The notes: generated from the letters alone by a model not told the origin. A stretch of DNA of 64,000 nucleotides from Prevotella sp. (GCA_017458125.1 JAFTGB010000022.1:1-64000); one strand, 5' to 3'; counted from the stretch's first letter, positions 1 to 8,736 are shown. Numbers and translations: made by a program.

Positions 1-474
1 AGCGTGGCGGAGTTTTATTCCGTCGCCGTCACCAACAACTACCAGGAGGCCGACACCGGCACCAAGATGATACACATCGGGCGAGACACCAAGTCGACCA
101 TCATCTCCAAAGGCATCTCGGCAGGACACTCCCAGAACTCCTACCGCGGACTGGTGCGTGCCACCAGCACCGCAGACAATGCACGCAACTACTCCAGCTG
201 CGACTCGCTGCTGTTAGGCAGCGACTGCGGCGCGCACACCTTCCCCTATATGGACGTGCATAACGACACGGCCATCTTCGAGCACGAAGCCACGACGTCG
301 AAAATCTCCGAAGACCAGCTCTTCTACTGCAACCAGCGTGGCATACCCACCGAGCAGGCCGTCGGTCTCATCGTCAACGGCTATGCCAAGGAGGTGCTGC
401 AGAAACTGCCTATGGAGTTTGCCGTCGAGGCGCAGAAGCTGCTCTCAGTTTCCCTTGAAGGCACCGTGGGATAA
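1..474 (+). CDS. sufB: SufB, Fe-S cluster scaffold subunit (C-terminal part, 5' truncated by window)
   Basis: This is the last 157 codons of SufB, which with SufC and SufD forms the cytoplasmic scaffold that builds Fe-S clusters from sulfur delivered by SufS. The reading frame is open from base 1, so the gene begins outside the window. The tail has the conserved SufB features: a beta-helical stretch with [16 protein letters not shown], the segment [13 protein letters not shown] and the final helix [20 protein letters not shown]. The Cys in GSDCGAHT lies about 80 residues from the end and probably corresponds to the invariant scaffold cysteine of the family (Cys405 in E. coli). sufC follows after an 84-bp spacer made of short A+T-rich repeats, and sufD and sufS continue on the same strand, so this is a sufBCDS operon. 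Confidence 0.96.
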   Translation, partial: SVAEFYSVAVTNNYQEADTGTKMIHIGRDTKSTIISKGISAGHSQNSYRGLVRATSTADNARNYSSCDSLLLGSDCGAHTFPYMDVHNDTAIFEHEATTSKISEDQLFYCNQRGIPTEQAVGLIVNGYAKEVLQKLPMEFAVEAQKLLSVSLEGTVG

Positions 475-558
475 AGAGAAGAGTGAAGAATTAAATCGAA
501 AATCGAAAATTCGTAAATCGAAAATAGTGAAATAGTAAAATAGTCAAATAGAAAAAAG
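475..558 (+). repeat. Short A+T-rich phrase repeats between sufB and sufC
   Basis: The whole sufB-sufC spacer consists of near-repeated units: AAATCGAAA, ATCGAAAATTCG, AAATCGAAAATAG, then GTGAAATAG, TAAAATAG and TCAAATAG. It belongs to the family of phrase repeats seen at many junctions in this window. No terminator is visible, so it does not seem to split the operon. Confidence 0.75.
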
Positions 559-1320
559 GTGTTAGAAGTAAAGAACTTACATGCTCGCATTGGCGAGAAA
601 GAGATACTGAAGGGCATCGACCTCGTGATTAACGACGGCGAGACCCATGCCATCATGGGACCTAACGGCTCCGGCAAGTCGACGCTCAGTGCCGTGCTCG
701 TGGGCAATCCCCTCTATGAGGTCACCGACGGCGAGGCCTGGTTCAACGGCCAGAACCTGTTGGAGATGAAACCCGAGGAGCGCGCCCATGCCGGCCTGTT
801 CCTCTCGTTCCAGTACCCGGTGGAGATTCCTGGTGTGTCGATGACCAACTTTATGAAGGCCGCCATCAACGAGCGCCGCAAGGCTCAGGGACTGGACCCG
901 ATGAATGCTGCCGAGTTTCTGAAACTGATGCGCGAGAAGCGCAAGATAGTGGAACTGGACTCCAAGCTGGCCAACCGCTCCGTCAACGAAGGCTTCAGCG
1001 GCGGCGAGAAGAAGCGCAACGAAATCTTCCAGATGGCCATGTTGGAACCGAAGCTCTCCATACTCGACGAGACGGATTCCGGTCTGGATGTCGACGCCAT
1101 GCGCATCGTGGCCGAAGGCGTCAACAAGTTGCAGACGCCCGAGACGTCGTGCATCGTCATCACCCACTACGACCGTCTGTTGGAGATGATTCGGCCGCAG
1201 TATGTCCATGTGCTCTACCAGGGCCGCATCGTCAAGACCGGCGGCCCCGACCTGGCCAAAGCCATTCAGGAGAACGGCTACGACTGGATAAAGGCGGACT
1301 ATGTCCTAAATGAGAAGTGA
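559..1320 (+). CDS. sufC: SufC, ATPase of the SUF Fe-S assembly complex
   Basis: SufC is the ABC-type ATPase that binds SufB and SufD and drives the conformational change that exposes the cluster-building site. The 253 residues match the family length. Walker A is GPNGSGKST at residues 34-42, a Q-loop region follows at SFQYPVEIPG, the signature is FSGGEKKRNEI and Walker B is SILDETDSGLD, with the SufC-typical acidic DETDSGLD. The start is GTG at 559: it gives the expected N-terminus MLEVKNLHARIG and no ATG lies in frame nearby. The gene ends 3 bp before sufD, and the last codons, the stop and the first codons of sufD lie in a short repeated stretch (GAGAAGTGAGCAATGAGAAA), so coupling of translation is likely. 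Confidence 0.97.
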   Translation: MLEVKNLHARIGEKEILKGIDLVINDGETHAIMGPNGSGKSTLSAVLVGNPLYEVTDGEAWFNGQNLLEMKPEERAHAGLFLSFQYPVEIPGVSMTNFMKAAINERRKAQGLDPMNAAEFLKLMREKRKIVELDSKLANRSVNEGFSGGEKKRNEIFQMAMLEPKLSILDETDSGLDVDAMRIVAEGVNKLQTPETSCIVITHYDRLLEMIRPQYVHVLYQGRIVKTGGPDLAKAIQENGYDWIKADYVLNEK

Positions 1321-1323
1321 GCA

Positions 1324-2661
1324 ATGAGAAAAGAGAAATTGAGTGCGGAAAAGCAATATGTTGAGCTTTACGAACAGGCGCGGCAGCTCATCTGCGACCA
1401 CTCGTCGGCGGTGATGAACAGCCAGCGCGACGAGGCTTTCCGCGTCTTTCAGGCCAACGGCTTCCCCACCACCAAGGTGGAGCGCTACAAGTACACCGAC
1501 CTGCAGCAGCTCTTCGCCCCGGACTACGGACTGAACCTCAGCCGCCTCGACATACCCGTCGACCCGTACAAGGCCTTCCGCTGCGACGTCCCGAACCTCT
1601 CCACCAGCCTCTACTTCGTGGTCAACGACCAGTTCTACACCAAGGCCGAACCCAAGGGACAGCTGCCGCAGGGTGTCGTCATCGGCTCGCTCAAGGAGCA
1701 CGCTACGACGCTCTACAACCAGCTGGCAGCGCGTGATGGCGACGCCGTCACCAGTCTGAACACCATGCTGGCGCAGGACGGACTCTACGTCTACGTGCCG
1801 CGCGGCGTGCGTGTCGACCGTGCCGTGCAGGTCATCAACATCCTGCGCTCCGACGTCGACCTCATGGTCAACCGCCGTGTCCTCATCGTCTTAGAGGAAG
1901 GTGCCGAGTTGAAGATGCTCTTCTGCGACCACGCTGCCGACGACCGCAACTTCCTGGCCACACAGGTCATAGAAGCCTACGTCGGCGAGGGTGCGTCGCT
2001 CGACCTCTACTGCTTGGAGGAGACCCATTATAAGAATGTACGCGTGAGCAACGTCTACATCCGGCAGCAGCGCGACAGCCGCGTCAACCATAACGTCATC
2101 ACCCTGCACAACGGCGTGACACGCAACAAGCTCGACGTCGACCTCATGGGCGAGGGTGCCGAGTGCCAGTTGGCTGGCTGTGTCGTCGCCGACAAGCAGC
2201 AGCGTGTCGACAACAATACGCTGATTACCCACCATGTGCCCCACTGCACCAGCAGCGAGCTCTACAAGTACGTGCTCGACGACGAGGCCACGGGAGCCTT
2301 TGCCGGCCGCGTCTTAGTGAAGCCCGGTGCCCAGCAGACCGTGTCGCAGATGACCAACCAGAACCTTTGCGCCACCCGTCAGGCCCGCATGTTCACCCAG
2401 CCCATGCTCGAAATCTATGCCGACGACGTCAAGTGCGCCCATGGCTGCACGGTGGGCCAGCTCAACGACGCCGCGCTTTTCTACATGCAGCAGCGCGGCA
2501 TCTCGCAGCACGAGGCGCGCCTGCTGCTGCAGAACGCCTTCATCAACGAAGTCATCGACAAGATGCAGCTTGAGCCGCTGCGCGACCGTCTGCACTACTT
2601 GGTCGAGAAGCGCTTCCGTGGCGAGCTGAACAAGTGCAGCGGCTGCAAGCTCTGCAAGTGA
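1324..2661 (+). CDS. sufD: SufD, Fe-S assembly scaffold partner
   Basis: SufD pairs with SufB to form the scaffold heterodimer of the cytoplasmic SUF machine. The 445-residue protein has the beta-helix core of the family with FAGRVLVKPGAQQTVS, then CAHGCTVGQLNDAALFYMQQRG and the C-terminal helix LLLQNAFINEVIDKM. The segment KCAHGCTVG, which carries the conserved His, is intact. The start is ATG at 1324, directly after the sufC stop. The protein ends in a short cysteine-rich tail, NKCSGCKLCK, with a CxxCxxC spacing. E. coli SufD lacks such a tail as far as I recall, and its function is unknown to me. sufS follows 25 bp downstream. Confidence 0.95.
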   Translation: MRKEKLSAEKQYVELYEQARQLICDHSSAVMNSQRDEAFRVFQANGFPTTKVERYKYTDLQQLFAPDYGLNLSRLDIPVDPYKAFRCDVPNLSTSLYFVVNDQFYTKAEPKGQLPQGVVIGSLKEHATTLYNQLAARDGDAVTSLNTMLAQDGLYVYVPRGVRVDRAVQVINILRSDVDLMVNRRVLIVLEEGAELKMLFCDHAADDRNFLATQVIEAYVGEGASLDLYCLEETHYKNVRVSNVYIRQQRDSRVNHNVITLHNGVTRNKLDVDLMGEGAECQLAGCVVADKQQRVDNNTLITHHVPHCTSSELYKYVLDDEATGAFAGRVLVKPGAQQTVSQMTNQNLCATRQARMFTQPMLEIYADDVKCAHGCTVGQLNDAALFYMQQRGISQHEARLLLQNAFINEVIDKMQLEPLRDRLHYLVEKRFRGELNKCSGCKLCK

Positions 2662-2686
2662 GAACACTACAATACATAGAGACAAG

Positions 2687-3904
2687 ATGTATCCCATAGA
2701 GAAGATTCGAGCCGATTTCCCCATCCTCTCGCGTCAGGTGTATGGCCGTCCGCTGGTCTACTTGGACAATGCGGCGACGACGCAGAAGCCGCTGTGCGTG
2801 CTGGACGCCATGCGCGAGGAGTACCTGAACGTCAACGCCAACGTGCACCGTGGCGTGCATTATCTGTCGCAGCAAGCCACCGACCTGCACGAGGCCGCCC
2901 GCGAGCGCGTGCGCCAGTTCATCCATGCGCGCAAGACGGAGGAGATTGTTTTCACGCGCGGCACCACGGAGGCCATCAATCTGGTGGCATCGTCGTTCTG
3001 CGCCTCCCAGATGGCGGCTGGCGACGAGGTGTTAGTGACCGACATGGAGCACCACTCCAACATTGTGCCGTGGCAGTTGCAGGCGCAGCAGCGCGGCATC
3101 GTGGTGCGACACCTGCCCATTACGGACGACGGGCGGCTGGCGGACTGCGACGATATCGCTGGATACCTGACGGAGAAGACGCGACTGGTCAGCATCACTC
3201 ACGTCAGCAACGTGTTAGGCACCATAAACCCTGTGGGCGACATCATCCGCCTGGCTCACAGCCGGGGCATCCCCGTGTTGGTGGACGCTGCCCAGAGTGC
3301 GCCGCACATCGCCATCGACGTGCAGCAGATGGACTGCGACTTCCTGGCCTTCAGTGGCCATAAGATGTACGGTCCTACGGGCATCGGCGTGCTCTACGGC
3401 AAGGAGGAGTGGCTCGACCGTCTGCCGCCCTATCAGGGTGGCGGCGAGATGATTGACAAGGTGTCGTGGGAGCGTACCACCTTCGAGCGTCTGCCTTTCA
3501 AGTTTGAGGCCGGCACGCCCGACTATGTGGCCACCCACGGCTTGGCAACAGCCATCGACTACATCAGCAGCATAGGTCTTGACAGCATCGAGGCGCATGA
3601 GCAACAGCTGACGCGCTACTGCATGGAGCAGCTGCGCAGCATCGATAATATCAGGTTTTTTGGCGAGGCAGAGCGTAAGGACGCCGTGGTGTCGTTCCTT
3701 GTCGGCGACATCCACCACTTGGACTTAGGCACGCTGCTCGACCGCTTAGGCATAGCCGTGCGCACCGGCCACCATTGTGCACAGCCCCTGATGGACCGCT
3801 TAGGCATCAGCGGCACCGTGCGCGCCTCGTTTGCCATGTATAATACGATGGAGGAAGTTGACGCCCTTGTCGCCGGCATCCGCCGCGTCAGCCAGATGTT
3901 CTGA
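2687..3904 (+). CDS. sufS: SufS, group II cysteine desulfurase
   Basis: SufS is a PLP-dependent enzyme that removes sulfur from cysteine as an enzyme-bound persulfide, for delivery to SufB-SufC-SufD. The 405-residue protein has the full fold. The PLP lysine is Lys226 in SGHKMYGPTGIG, the PLP-contacting histidine is in EHHSNIVPW (about residue 122), and the catalytic cysteine is Cys364 in RTGHHCAQPLM. These are the same numbers as in E. coli SufS. The start ATG at 2687 gives the usual N-terminus MYPIEKIRADFPIL. It is the last gene of the operon. No sufE or sufU partner follows, because a convergent M16 peptidase gene begins 33 bp downstream. No clear terminator is visible between them. Confidence 0.97.
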   Translation: MYPIEKIRADFPILSRQVYGRPLVYLDNAATTQKPLCVLDAMREEYLNVNANVHRGVHYLSQQATDLHEAARERVRQFIHARKTEEIVFTRGTTEAINLVASSFCASQMAAGDEVLVTDMEHHSNIVPWQLQAQQRGIVVRHLPITDDGRLADCDDIAGYLTEKTRLVSITHVSNVLGTINPVGDIIRLAHSRGIPVLVDAAQSAPHIAIDVQQMDCDFLAFSGHKMYGPTGIGVLYGKEEWLDRLPPYQGGGEMIDKVSWERTTFERLPFKFEAGTPDYVATHGLATAIDYISSIGLDSIEAHEQQLTRYCMEQLRSIDNIRFFGEAERKDAVVSFLVGDIHHLDLGTLLDRLGIAVRTGHHCAQPLMDRLGISGTVRASFAMYNTMEEVDALVAGIRRVSQMF

Positions 3905-3937
3905 CCTGCATCCGCAAAAAATTTTTCTGAGCAAAAA

Positions 3938-5152
3938 TTACAGTGTGAGTAGCTGGAGCCGTTCGGGCGCAAAGAGCTGTTGCGCCACGTCCTGCATCTC
4001 GCTGCTGCTGACGGCACTGACACGTTCCAGCAGCTCCTCGACACCCATGGGCGAGCCGTGGTGCAGGAAGTTTTTGGCTACGTCGAGGGCGTACTGCTCG
4101 TGGTTGTCGCAGGCGATGGCTAACTGGCCTCTCAGCTGGCGCTTGGCGGCAGTCAGTTGGCGGTCGCTCAGCGGAGCCTGCATCAGGCGGTCCAGTTCGC
4201 GGCGCACCAGTCGCAGGCAGCGTTTGACGTCGCTGTGGTCGCAGCCGAAGTAGACCGACCAGCAGCCCGTATCGCTGTAGGTAGCCATGGTGCTCTCGAT
4301 GGTGTAGACCAGTCCGCGCCGTTCGCGCAGTGCCAGATTGAGGCGTGCGTTCATGGCCGGTCCCCCCAGGATGTTGTTCAGCAGGTAGAGTGCCGTGCGC
4401 CGCTCGTCGTTGCGGCTGAAGGTGCGGCAGCCCAGCATGACGTGGGCCTGGTGGTGCCGCTCGTCTGCCACGGCGGGGGTGGCCAGTGGGCTGCGCAGCG
4501 TGGCGTCGTCGGTCGGCAGGCTCTGTCCGCTGCTGATGTCGCGCAGTTTCGGCGAGGCTATCAGGCGGTTGAAGTCGATGTCGCCATGAACGAAGAACAC
4601 GGCGCGCTCCGGGCGGTAGTGGCGGCTGGTGAAGCGCAGCGCGTCGGCGCTGGTGAACGAGCGCACGCGCTCCGGTGTGCCTAAGATGTTGTGGCCTAAG
4701 GGGTGGCCTTGGAACAGCATGTTCTCAAACTCGTCATAGATGAGTTCGGCCGGTGAGTCGTTGTAGCTCTCTATCTCGTCGCAGACCACGTCTACCTCGT
4801 GTTCTATCTCGTGCTGCGGATACTGACTGTTGAAGACCATGTCGGTGAGCAGGTCGACGGCGCGCATGAAGTGCTCGCGCTGTATGGCGGCATAGAACAC
4901 GGTGTCCTCCTTGTTGGTGAAGGCGTTCAGGTCGCCGCCGACGCTCTCTAAGCTGTTCAGAATCTGCAGCGCCGTGCGCCGCCGCGTGCCTTTGAACGTG
5001 GTGTGCTCGCAGAAGTGGGCCAGTCCTTCCTCGCCGTCAGCCTCGTGGCGCGAGCCCACGGCGACGGCTATGCCGCAGTAGACGACGGGCGACGTGGAGG
5101 GCAGGTGAACGACGCGCAGGCCGTTGGACAGTGTGACAGTATGGTGGTTCAT
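3938..5152 (-). CDS. M16-family zinc metallopeptidase (pitrilysin/processing-peptidase type)
   Basis: The 404-residue protein is a single M16 unit (two roughly 200-residue halves), the length of bacterial mitochondrial-processing-peptidase-like enzymes. The inverted zinc motif HxxEH is HFCEH at residues 46-50, and the third ligand is probably the Glu in VVCDEIESYNDSPAEL, about 75 residues later, as the family requires. The second half has the typical GGPAMNARLNLALRERRGLVYTI segment split over residues about 270-295. No signal peptide is seen, so it is probably cytoplasmic or escorted. I chose the ATG at 5152 rather than an upstream start, because the promoter -7 element lies at 5168-5175. It is convergent with sufS and divergent from the DUF3575 gene. 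Confidence 0.93.
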   Translation of the reverse strand: MNHHTVTLSNGLRVVHLPSTSPVVYCGIAVAVGSRHEADGEEGLAHFCEHTTFKGTRRRTALQILNSLESVGGDLNAFTNKEDTVFYAAIQREHFMRAVDLLTDMVFNSQYPQHEIEHEVDVVCDEIESYNDSPAELIYDEFENMLFQGHPLGHNILGTPERVRSFTSADALRFTSRHYRPERAVFFVHGDIDFNRLIASPKLRDISSGQSLPTDDATLRSPLATPAVADERHHQAHVMLGCRTFSRNDERRTALYLLNNILGGPAMNARLNLALRERRGLVYTIESTMATYSDTGCWSVYFGCDHSDVKRCLRLVRRELDRLMQAPLSDRQLTAAKRQLRGQLAIACDNHEQYALDVAKNFLHHGSPMGVEELLERVSAVSSSEMQDVAQQLFAPERLQLLTL

Positions 5153-5167
5153 CTTCGTTTTTGCCTG

Positions 5168-5175
5168 CAAAGGTA
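5168..5175 (-). promoter_or_regulatory. Bacteroidetes-type -7 element for the M16 peptidase gene
   Basis: The minus strand reads TACCTTTG, a match to TAnnTTTG, 16 bp before the chosen ATG. No clear -33 TTTG is present on this strand because the upstream DNA is a T-rich run. The 5' leader would be only about 8-12 nt. Confidence 0.6.
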
Positions 5176-5195
5176 ACTTTTTTTTTTGTTTTTAT

Positions 5196-5226
5196 TTTGT
5201 AGGTTCTATATTTTTATTTATCTTTG
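5196..5226 (+). promoter_or_regulatory. Promoter of the DUF3575/DUF5119 genes
   Basis: A -33 TTTG at 5196-5199 is followed after 19 bp by TATCTTTG at 5219-5226, the consensus Bacteroidetes sigma-ABfr arrangement. It lies 34 bp before the ATG chosen for the DUF3575 gene and is divergent from the M16 promoter. Confidence 0.75.
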
Positions 5227-5259
5227 TCGCCAACAAAAGGACTTCACGACTTGACTGTT

Positions 5260-5892
5260 ATGCTGAGAAGGTTGTCGACCATTGCAGGCGTGCTGCTCGC
5301 ACTTGCCATGACGCAGGTGAGCAGGGCGCAAGGTGCCGCGCAGGACAGCGACGGCACGCGTAAGTATGTGGTGGCACTCAAGACGAACATGCTCTACGAC
5401 GTGGTGCTTGTGCCCAACATAGGCGTGGAGGTGGCCGTGGGAAAAGGATGGACGATAGGAGCCGACTGGTTCTACACGTGGTTCTCGTCCGACAACAGGC
5501 ACCGTTACTGGCAGGGCTATGGCGGCTATGCCACGGTAAGGCGGTACTTCGGCCCTGCCGCCAAAAGCCAAGACTCCAAGAACAAGACTCAAAACTTCAC
5601 CGGCCACCATGTGGGCATCTACGGACTGGGACTGACCTACGACGTGGAGTGGGGAGGGCGCGGCTACCAGGCAGCACGCTTCGGCTTCGGCGCCGGCGTG
5701 GAGTACGGCTACTCCATGCCCATCGGCAGTCGGCTGAACCTCGACTTCTCGCTCGGTGTCGGTTTCCAGGACGGCGAATACAAGGAGTACGACCCTGTGG
5801 ACGACCACTATGTCTGGCACAGCACGAACAAGCGACACTGGTGGGGACCTACCAAGGCCGAGGTAACCCTCAAGTGGAGTATATTGAAGTGA
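5260..5892 (+). CDS. DUF3575 family exported protein (fimbrial-locus outer-membrane type)
   Basis: The 210-residue protein starts with a signal peptide (MLRRLSTIAGVLLALAMTQV, cleavage near SRAQ) followed by a small beta-barrel-like domain. This has the DUF3575 pattern: VVALKTNMLYDVVLVPNIGV, then GADWFYTWFSS and alternating aromatic strands to the end. In Bacteroidales such genes are usually found next to fimbrillin and DUF5119 genes, as here, and are thought to sit in the outer membrane. Their biochemical role is not established. I chose the ATG at 5260 because earlier in-frame starts overlap the promoter. The DUF5119 lipoprotein gene follows after 25 bp and is probably cotranscribed. Confidence 0.85.
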   Translation: MLRRLSTIAGVLLALAMTQVSRAQGAAQDSDGTRKYVVALKTNMLYDVVLVPNIGVEVAVGKGWTIGADWFYTWFSSDNRHRYWQGYGGYATVRRYFGPAAKSQDSKNKTQNFTGHHVGIYGLGLTYDVEWGGRGYQAARFGFGAGVEYGYSMPIGSRLNLDFSLGVGFQDGEYKEYDPVDDHYVWHSTNKRHWWGPTKAEVTLKWSILK

Positions 5893-5917
5893 AGAGTGAA
5901 GAATTTGCTACCGCGCT

Positions 5918-7021
5918 ATGAGTAGAGTATATAGACATATTGGCAAGGTTGGACACAGGCTGAATGGCTTGTGTAAGTCCATGGCATGTCTGCTCGGCAG
6001 GAAATTCTTCACTCTTCACTCTTCACTTTTCACTCTAAATTCTTCACTCTTCACTCTTCACTTTTCACTTTTACTCCTGCTCTCCAGCTGTGAATACAAG
6101 GACCTGTGCTACGACCACAACCACTGGGGCGACCTCAGAGTCAACTTCGACTGGCAGGGCGTGGGCGGCAGGATGGCACCCAAGGGCATGACGGTGCTCT
6201 TCTACAACGACGGACAGGCCGCACAGGAACCCATACGCTACGACATGGCGGGCATGGAGGGCGGCAGCGCACGACTGCTGCCAGCCACCTACCAGGCGGC
6301 GGCATACAACTACGACACGGAGACGATACTCTACCGGGGCATGGAGAACACCGCCACCTTAGAGGCGTACACCAGGCTGTCGAGCATCGAGGAGGGCACC
6401 CAGCTGTCGCCGCGCCGCGCCAGCATGCCACGCGCCGTCGGCACCGACGGCCAGCCCGTCATCCTGGAGCCGGACCCGCTGTGCGCCGCCGCCTCCGACA
6501 CGTTCTCCGTGGCTCGCGACGCGAGCCGCACGGTGACCGTCATGCCGCACCTGCGCTACAAGGTGGTCACGGTCACCATCACCAACGTGCCCAACCTGCA
6601 GTACACCGGACAGTTCGGCGGCGCACTCTCCGGACTGGCGCCGTCGGTGTTCATCGAGAGCGGACAGCTGGGCGAGGGATGCGTCACGCAGGCGTTCACG
6701 GCTAACGTGGAGGGCGAGACGACACTGGTCATGAAGTTCCGCATCTTCGGACACTGCCCGCACAGCCGCGAGGGCAGACACTACGACCACCTGCTCACCG
6801 TCTACGCCATACTGGCCGACGGCTCCAAGTGGTACTACACCGAGGACGTCACCAGCCAGCTGCACCCCGAGGGCAGCGGCACGCCCGGCGGACAGGATGA
6901 CGACCCGGAAATCAGCATCGAGCTGGACGGCCTGCCCGTGCCCAAGCCCATCGTCAACGGCTCCGGCTTCCAGCCCACCGTAGACTCCTGGCAGGGCATA
7001 GAGATAGACGTGGGCATGTAA
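5918..7021 (+). CDS. DUF5119 domain lipoprotein (fimbrial accessory/minor subunit type)
   Basis: The 367-residue product is a predicted lipoprotein with a lipobox at LLLLLSSC (Cys58). The mature part has the DUF5119 pattern (YDHNHWGDLRVNFDW near its start, then MTVLFYNDG and LPATYQAAAYNYDTE). These proteins resemble the Mfa2/FimB anchor family of Bacteroidales fimbriae. The leader is odd: residues about 30-52 are encoded by two almost identical 35-bp copies of a TTCACTCTTCAC-type repeat, read in two different frames, and both give hydrophobic peptide. The listed start at 5918 gives a very long leader; ATG at 5981 (MACLLGRKFF) would give a more usual one of 36 residues and may be the true start. 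It lies downstream of the DUF3575 gene and before two fimbrillins. Confidence 0.8.
   Translation: MSRVYRHIGKVGHRLNGLCKSMACLLGRKFFTLHSSLFTLNSSLFTLHFSLLLLLSSCEYKDLCYDHNHWGDLRVNFDWQGVGGRMAPKGMTVLFYNDGQAAQEPIRYDMAGMEGGSARLLPATYQAAAYNYDTETILYRGMENTATLEAYTRLSSIEEGTQLSPRRASMPRAVGTDGQPVILEPDPLCAAASDTFSVARDASRTVTVMPHLRYKVVTVTITNVPNLQYTGQFGGALSGLAPSVFIESGQLGEGCVTQAFTANVEGETTLVMKFRIFGHCPHSREGRHYDHLLTVYAILADGSKWYYTEDVTSQLHPEGSGTPGGQDDDPEISIELDGLPVPKPIVNGSGFQPTVDSWQGIEIDVGM
6002..6071 (+). repeat. 35-bp tandem duplication encoding a signal-peptide core
   Basis: Two copies of a 35-bp unit, 6002-6036 and 6037-6071, differ at one base (34/35 identical) and consist of TTCACTCTTCAC-like subunits. Because 35 is not a multiple of three, the copies are translated in different frames (KFFTLHSSLFTL and NSSLFTLHFSL). 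Both are hydrophobic and free of stops. Confidence 0.9.
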
Positions 7022-7058
7022 TACATAATGCATAATTCATAATTGACGCTTGAAGACG

Positions 7059-8675
7059 ATGAAGAGAAAATATCCAGTAGGCATACAAAGCTTTGAGAAG
7101 ATTCGCAAAGAAGACTATTTGTATATTGACAAGACCCCATTTATCTATAAGATGATAACCGAGGGGTGCCCTTACTTCCTGAGTCGTCCCCGGCGGTTCG
7201 GCAAGTCGCTGCTGATATCCACCCTACAAGCTGTCTTCGAGGGTCGTCGTGAACTGTTTGAGGAGATTACCTTGAAGAACGGCACCGTGCAGCCTCAGCT
7301 CTTTATCGCCACCACCGACTGGGAGTGGGAAAAATACCCCGTGCTACGCTTCGACTTCAGTGCCGGCGACCTGGCGGAGATTGCACAGCTCGACACACTC
7401 ATCGATGCCACGCTCAGCAATTACGAGAGACAGTATGGCATCGTACCGGAGGTGAAGGATGCCAACATCCGCATGGTCAATTTGCTGCGTACGCTGCACC
7501 AGCAGACGGGCAAGCGCGTCGTGGTGCTGGTCGACGAATACGACAACTTCATTCTCCATGCCTTAGGCAACGATGAGAAGGTGACACTGGCTCGCCAGCG
7601 GTTCCAAAACCTGTTCAGTCCGCTGAAGGCCGAAGACGACCATTTGCAGTTTGCCTTCGTTACGGGCATCTCCAAGTTCTCGCAGATGGGCATCTTCAGC
7701 AAGCTCAACAACCTGATGAACATCTCGATGCGCGACGATTATGCCGCTGTCTGTGGCATCAGTCAGAAAGAACTGACCACCCAACTGCGTCCTGACATTG
7801 AGATGTTGGCCCAGCGCAACGGCACTACCTACGATGAGATGTTCGCCATGATGAAAGCCCGCTACGACGGCTACCACTTCAGCCGCCAGCTACAGGACAT
7901 CTATAACCCCTTCAGCCTTGTCAATGCCTTCAATTCCGGCGATTTGTCCGATTACTGGTTCGACCGTGGCACCAGCGGTGCCCTCATATCCATGCTGGCC
8001 CAGATGCCACCGGTAGACATGGCCCAGACAGAAGGTCTCCGTTTGCCTTCTACAGCTTTTGACCTACCGTTGGTGAATTTCGACGACCCCATCCCCGTAC
8101 TCTATCAAAGTGGCTACCTGACTATCAAGGATTGCCAGCCGATAGGAAAGATGACGATGTACACCTTGGGCTTCCCCAACGACGAGGTACGTATGGGCTT
8201 TGCCGAATGTCTTTACCAGCATGTGGCAGCAAACCGTAACGCCAACAATAGCAAGTCGGTGTTCCTCAATGCCTATAATGACTTTCTGATAAGTGGCGAC
8301 CTGCCCCCGTTCATCGAAGCCATCCAGTCGTTCTTTGCCGGCATACCCTACCAGTGGGCGCAGGACAACCATAATGAGCACTACTACCATTCGCTGCTAT
8401 ACACCCTGCTCACCAGCTTCGGTGCCGACATCCGTGCCGAGGAGCCCACGGCCAAGGGACGTTCCGACCTCACCCTGCTCATGTCTAAAGCTATCTACGT
8501 CATTGAAATCAAGTACGACCATACAGCCCAGGAGGCTCTCGACCAGATTGACCAGAAAGGCTATGCAGACAAATACCTCGCTGACGGTCGGCCCGTCTTC
8601 AAGGTTGGTCTGGCTTTCTCTTCTGAGGAGCGCAACATCACGGAGTGGAGAAGCCAGCCGTTCAGAGAAAAATAA
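7059..8675 (+). CDS. AAA-ATPase-like / PD-(D/E)XK nuclease-domain protein (first copy)
   Basis: The protein (538 residues from this start) has the two-domain layout common in Bacteroidales: an N-terminal AAA-ATPase-like domain and a C-terminal PD-(D/E)XK nuclease-like domain. The degenerate Walker A is SRPRRFGKSLL (about residues 40-50) and Walker B is VVVLVDEYDNF. The C-terminal domain has GRSDLTLL...YVIEIKYD, that is D-x(n)-ExK. The biological role of this very large family is unknown; a link to mobile elements or defence has been suggested by its patchy distribution. I chose ATG at 7059 over the in-frame TTG at 7050 because the protein then begins MKRKYPVGIQSFEKIR, as in relatives. It follows the DUF5119 gene by 37 bp, across a short ATAATTCATAATT-type repeat. 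Confidence 0.88.
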   Translation: MKRKYPVGIQSFEKIRKEDYLYIDKTPFIYKMITEGCPYFLSRPRRFGKSLLISTLQAVFEGRRELFEEITLKNGTVQPQLFIATTDWEWEKYPVLRFDFSAGDLAEIAQLDTLIDATLSNYERQYGIVPEVKDANIRMVNLLRTLHQQTGKRVVVLVDEYDNFILHALGNDEKVTLARQRFQNLFSPLKAEDDHLQFAFVTGISKFSQMGIFSKLNNLMNISMRDDYAAVCGISQKELTTQLRPDIEMLAQRNGTTYDEMFAMMKARYDGYHFSRQLQDIYNPFSLVNAFNSGDLSDYWFDRGTSGALISMLAQMPPVDMAQTEGLRLPSTAFDLPLVNFDDPIPVLYQSGYLTIKDCQPIGKMTMYTLGFPNDEVRMGFAECLYQHVAANRNANNSKSVFLNAYNDFLISGDLPPFIEAIQSFFAGIPYQWAQDNHNEHYYHSLLYTLLTSFGADIRAEEPTAKGRSDLTLLMSKAIYVIEIKYDHTAQEALDQIDQKGYADKYLADGRPVFKVGLAFSSEERNITEWRSQPFREK

Positions 8676-8702
8676 AGTGAATTAATATTTATTAACGCAA
8701 CC

Positions 8703-8736
8703 TTTGCAGTATTTCATGAAATATATTCTATCTTTG
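8703..8736 (+). promoter_or_regulatory. Promoter of the first fimbrillin gene
   Basis: TTTG at 8703-8706 and TATCTTTG at 8729-8736, spaced by 22 bp, about one base longer than the usual range. A small palindrome (TTAATA/TATTAA, 8682-8695) lies just upstream. The 5' leader would be about 40 nt and is A+T-rich. Confidence 0.65.

Noticed and set aside
8682-8736. Invertible (phase-variable) promoter for the first fimbrillin gene
   Set aside because: There is a small TTAATA/TATTAA palindrome upstream, but no pair of inverted repeats flanks the promoter, and no invertase gene is near.
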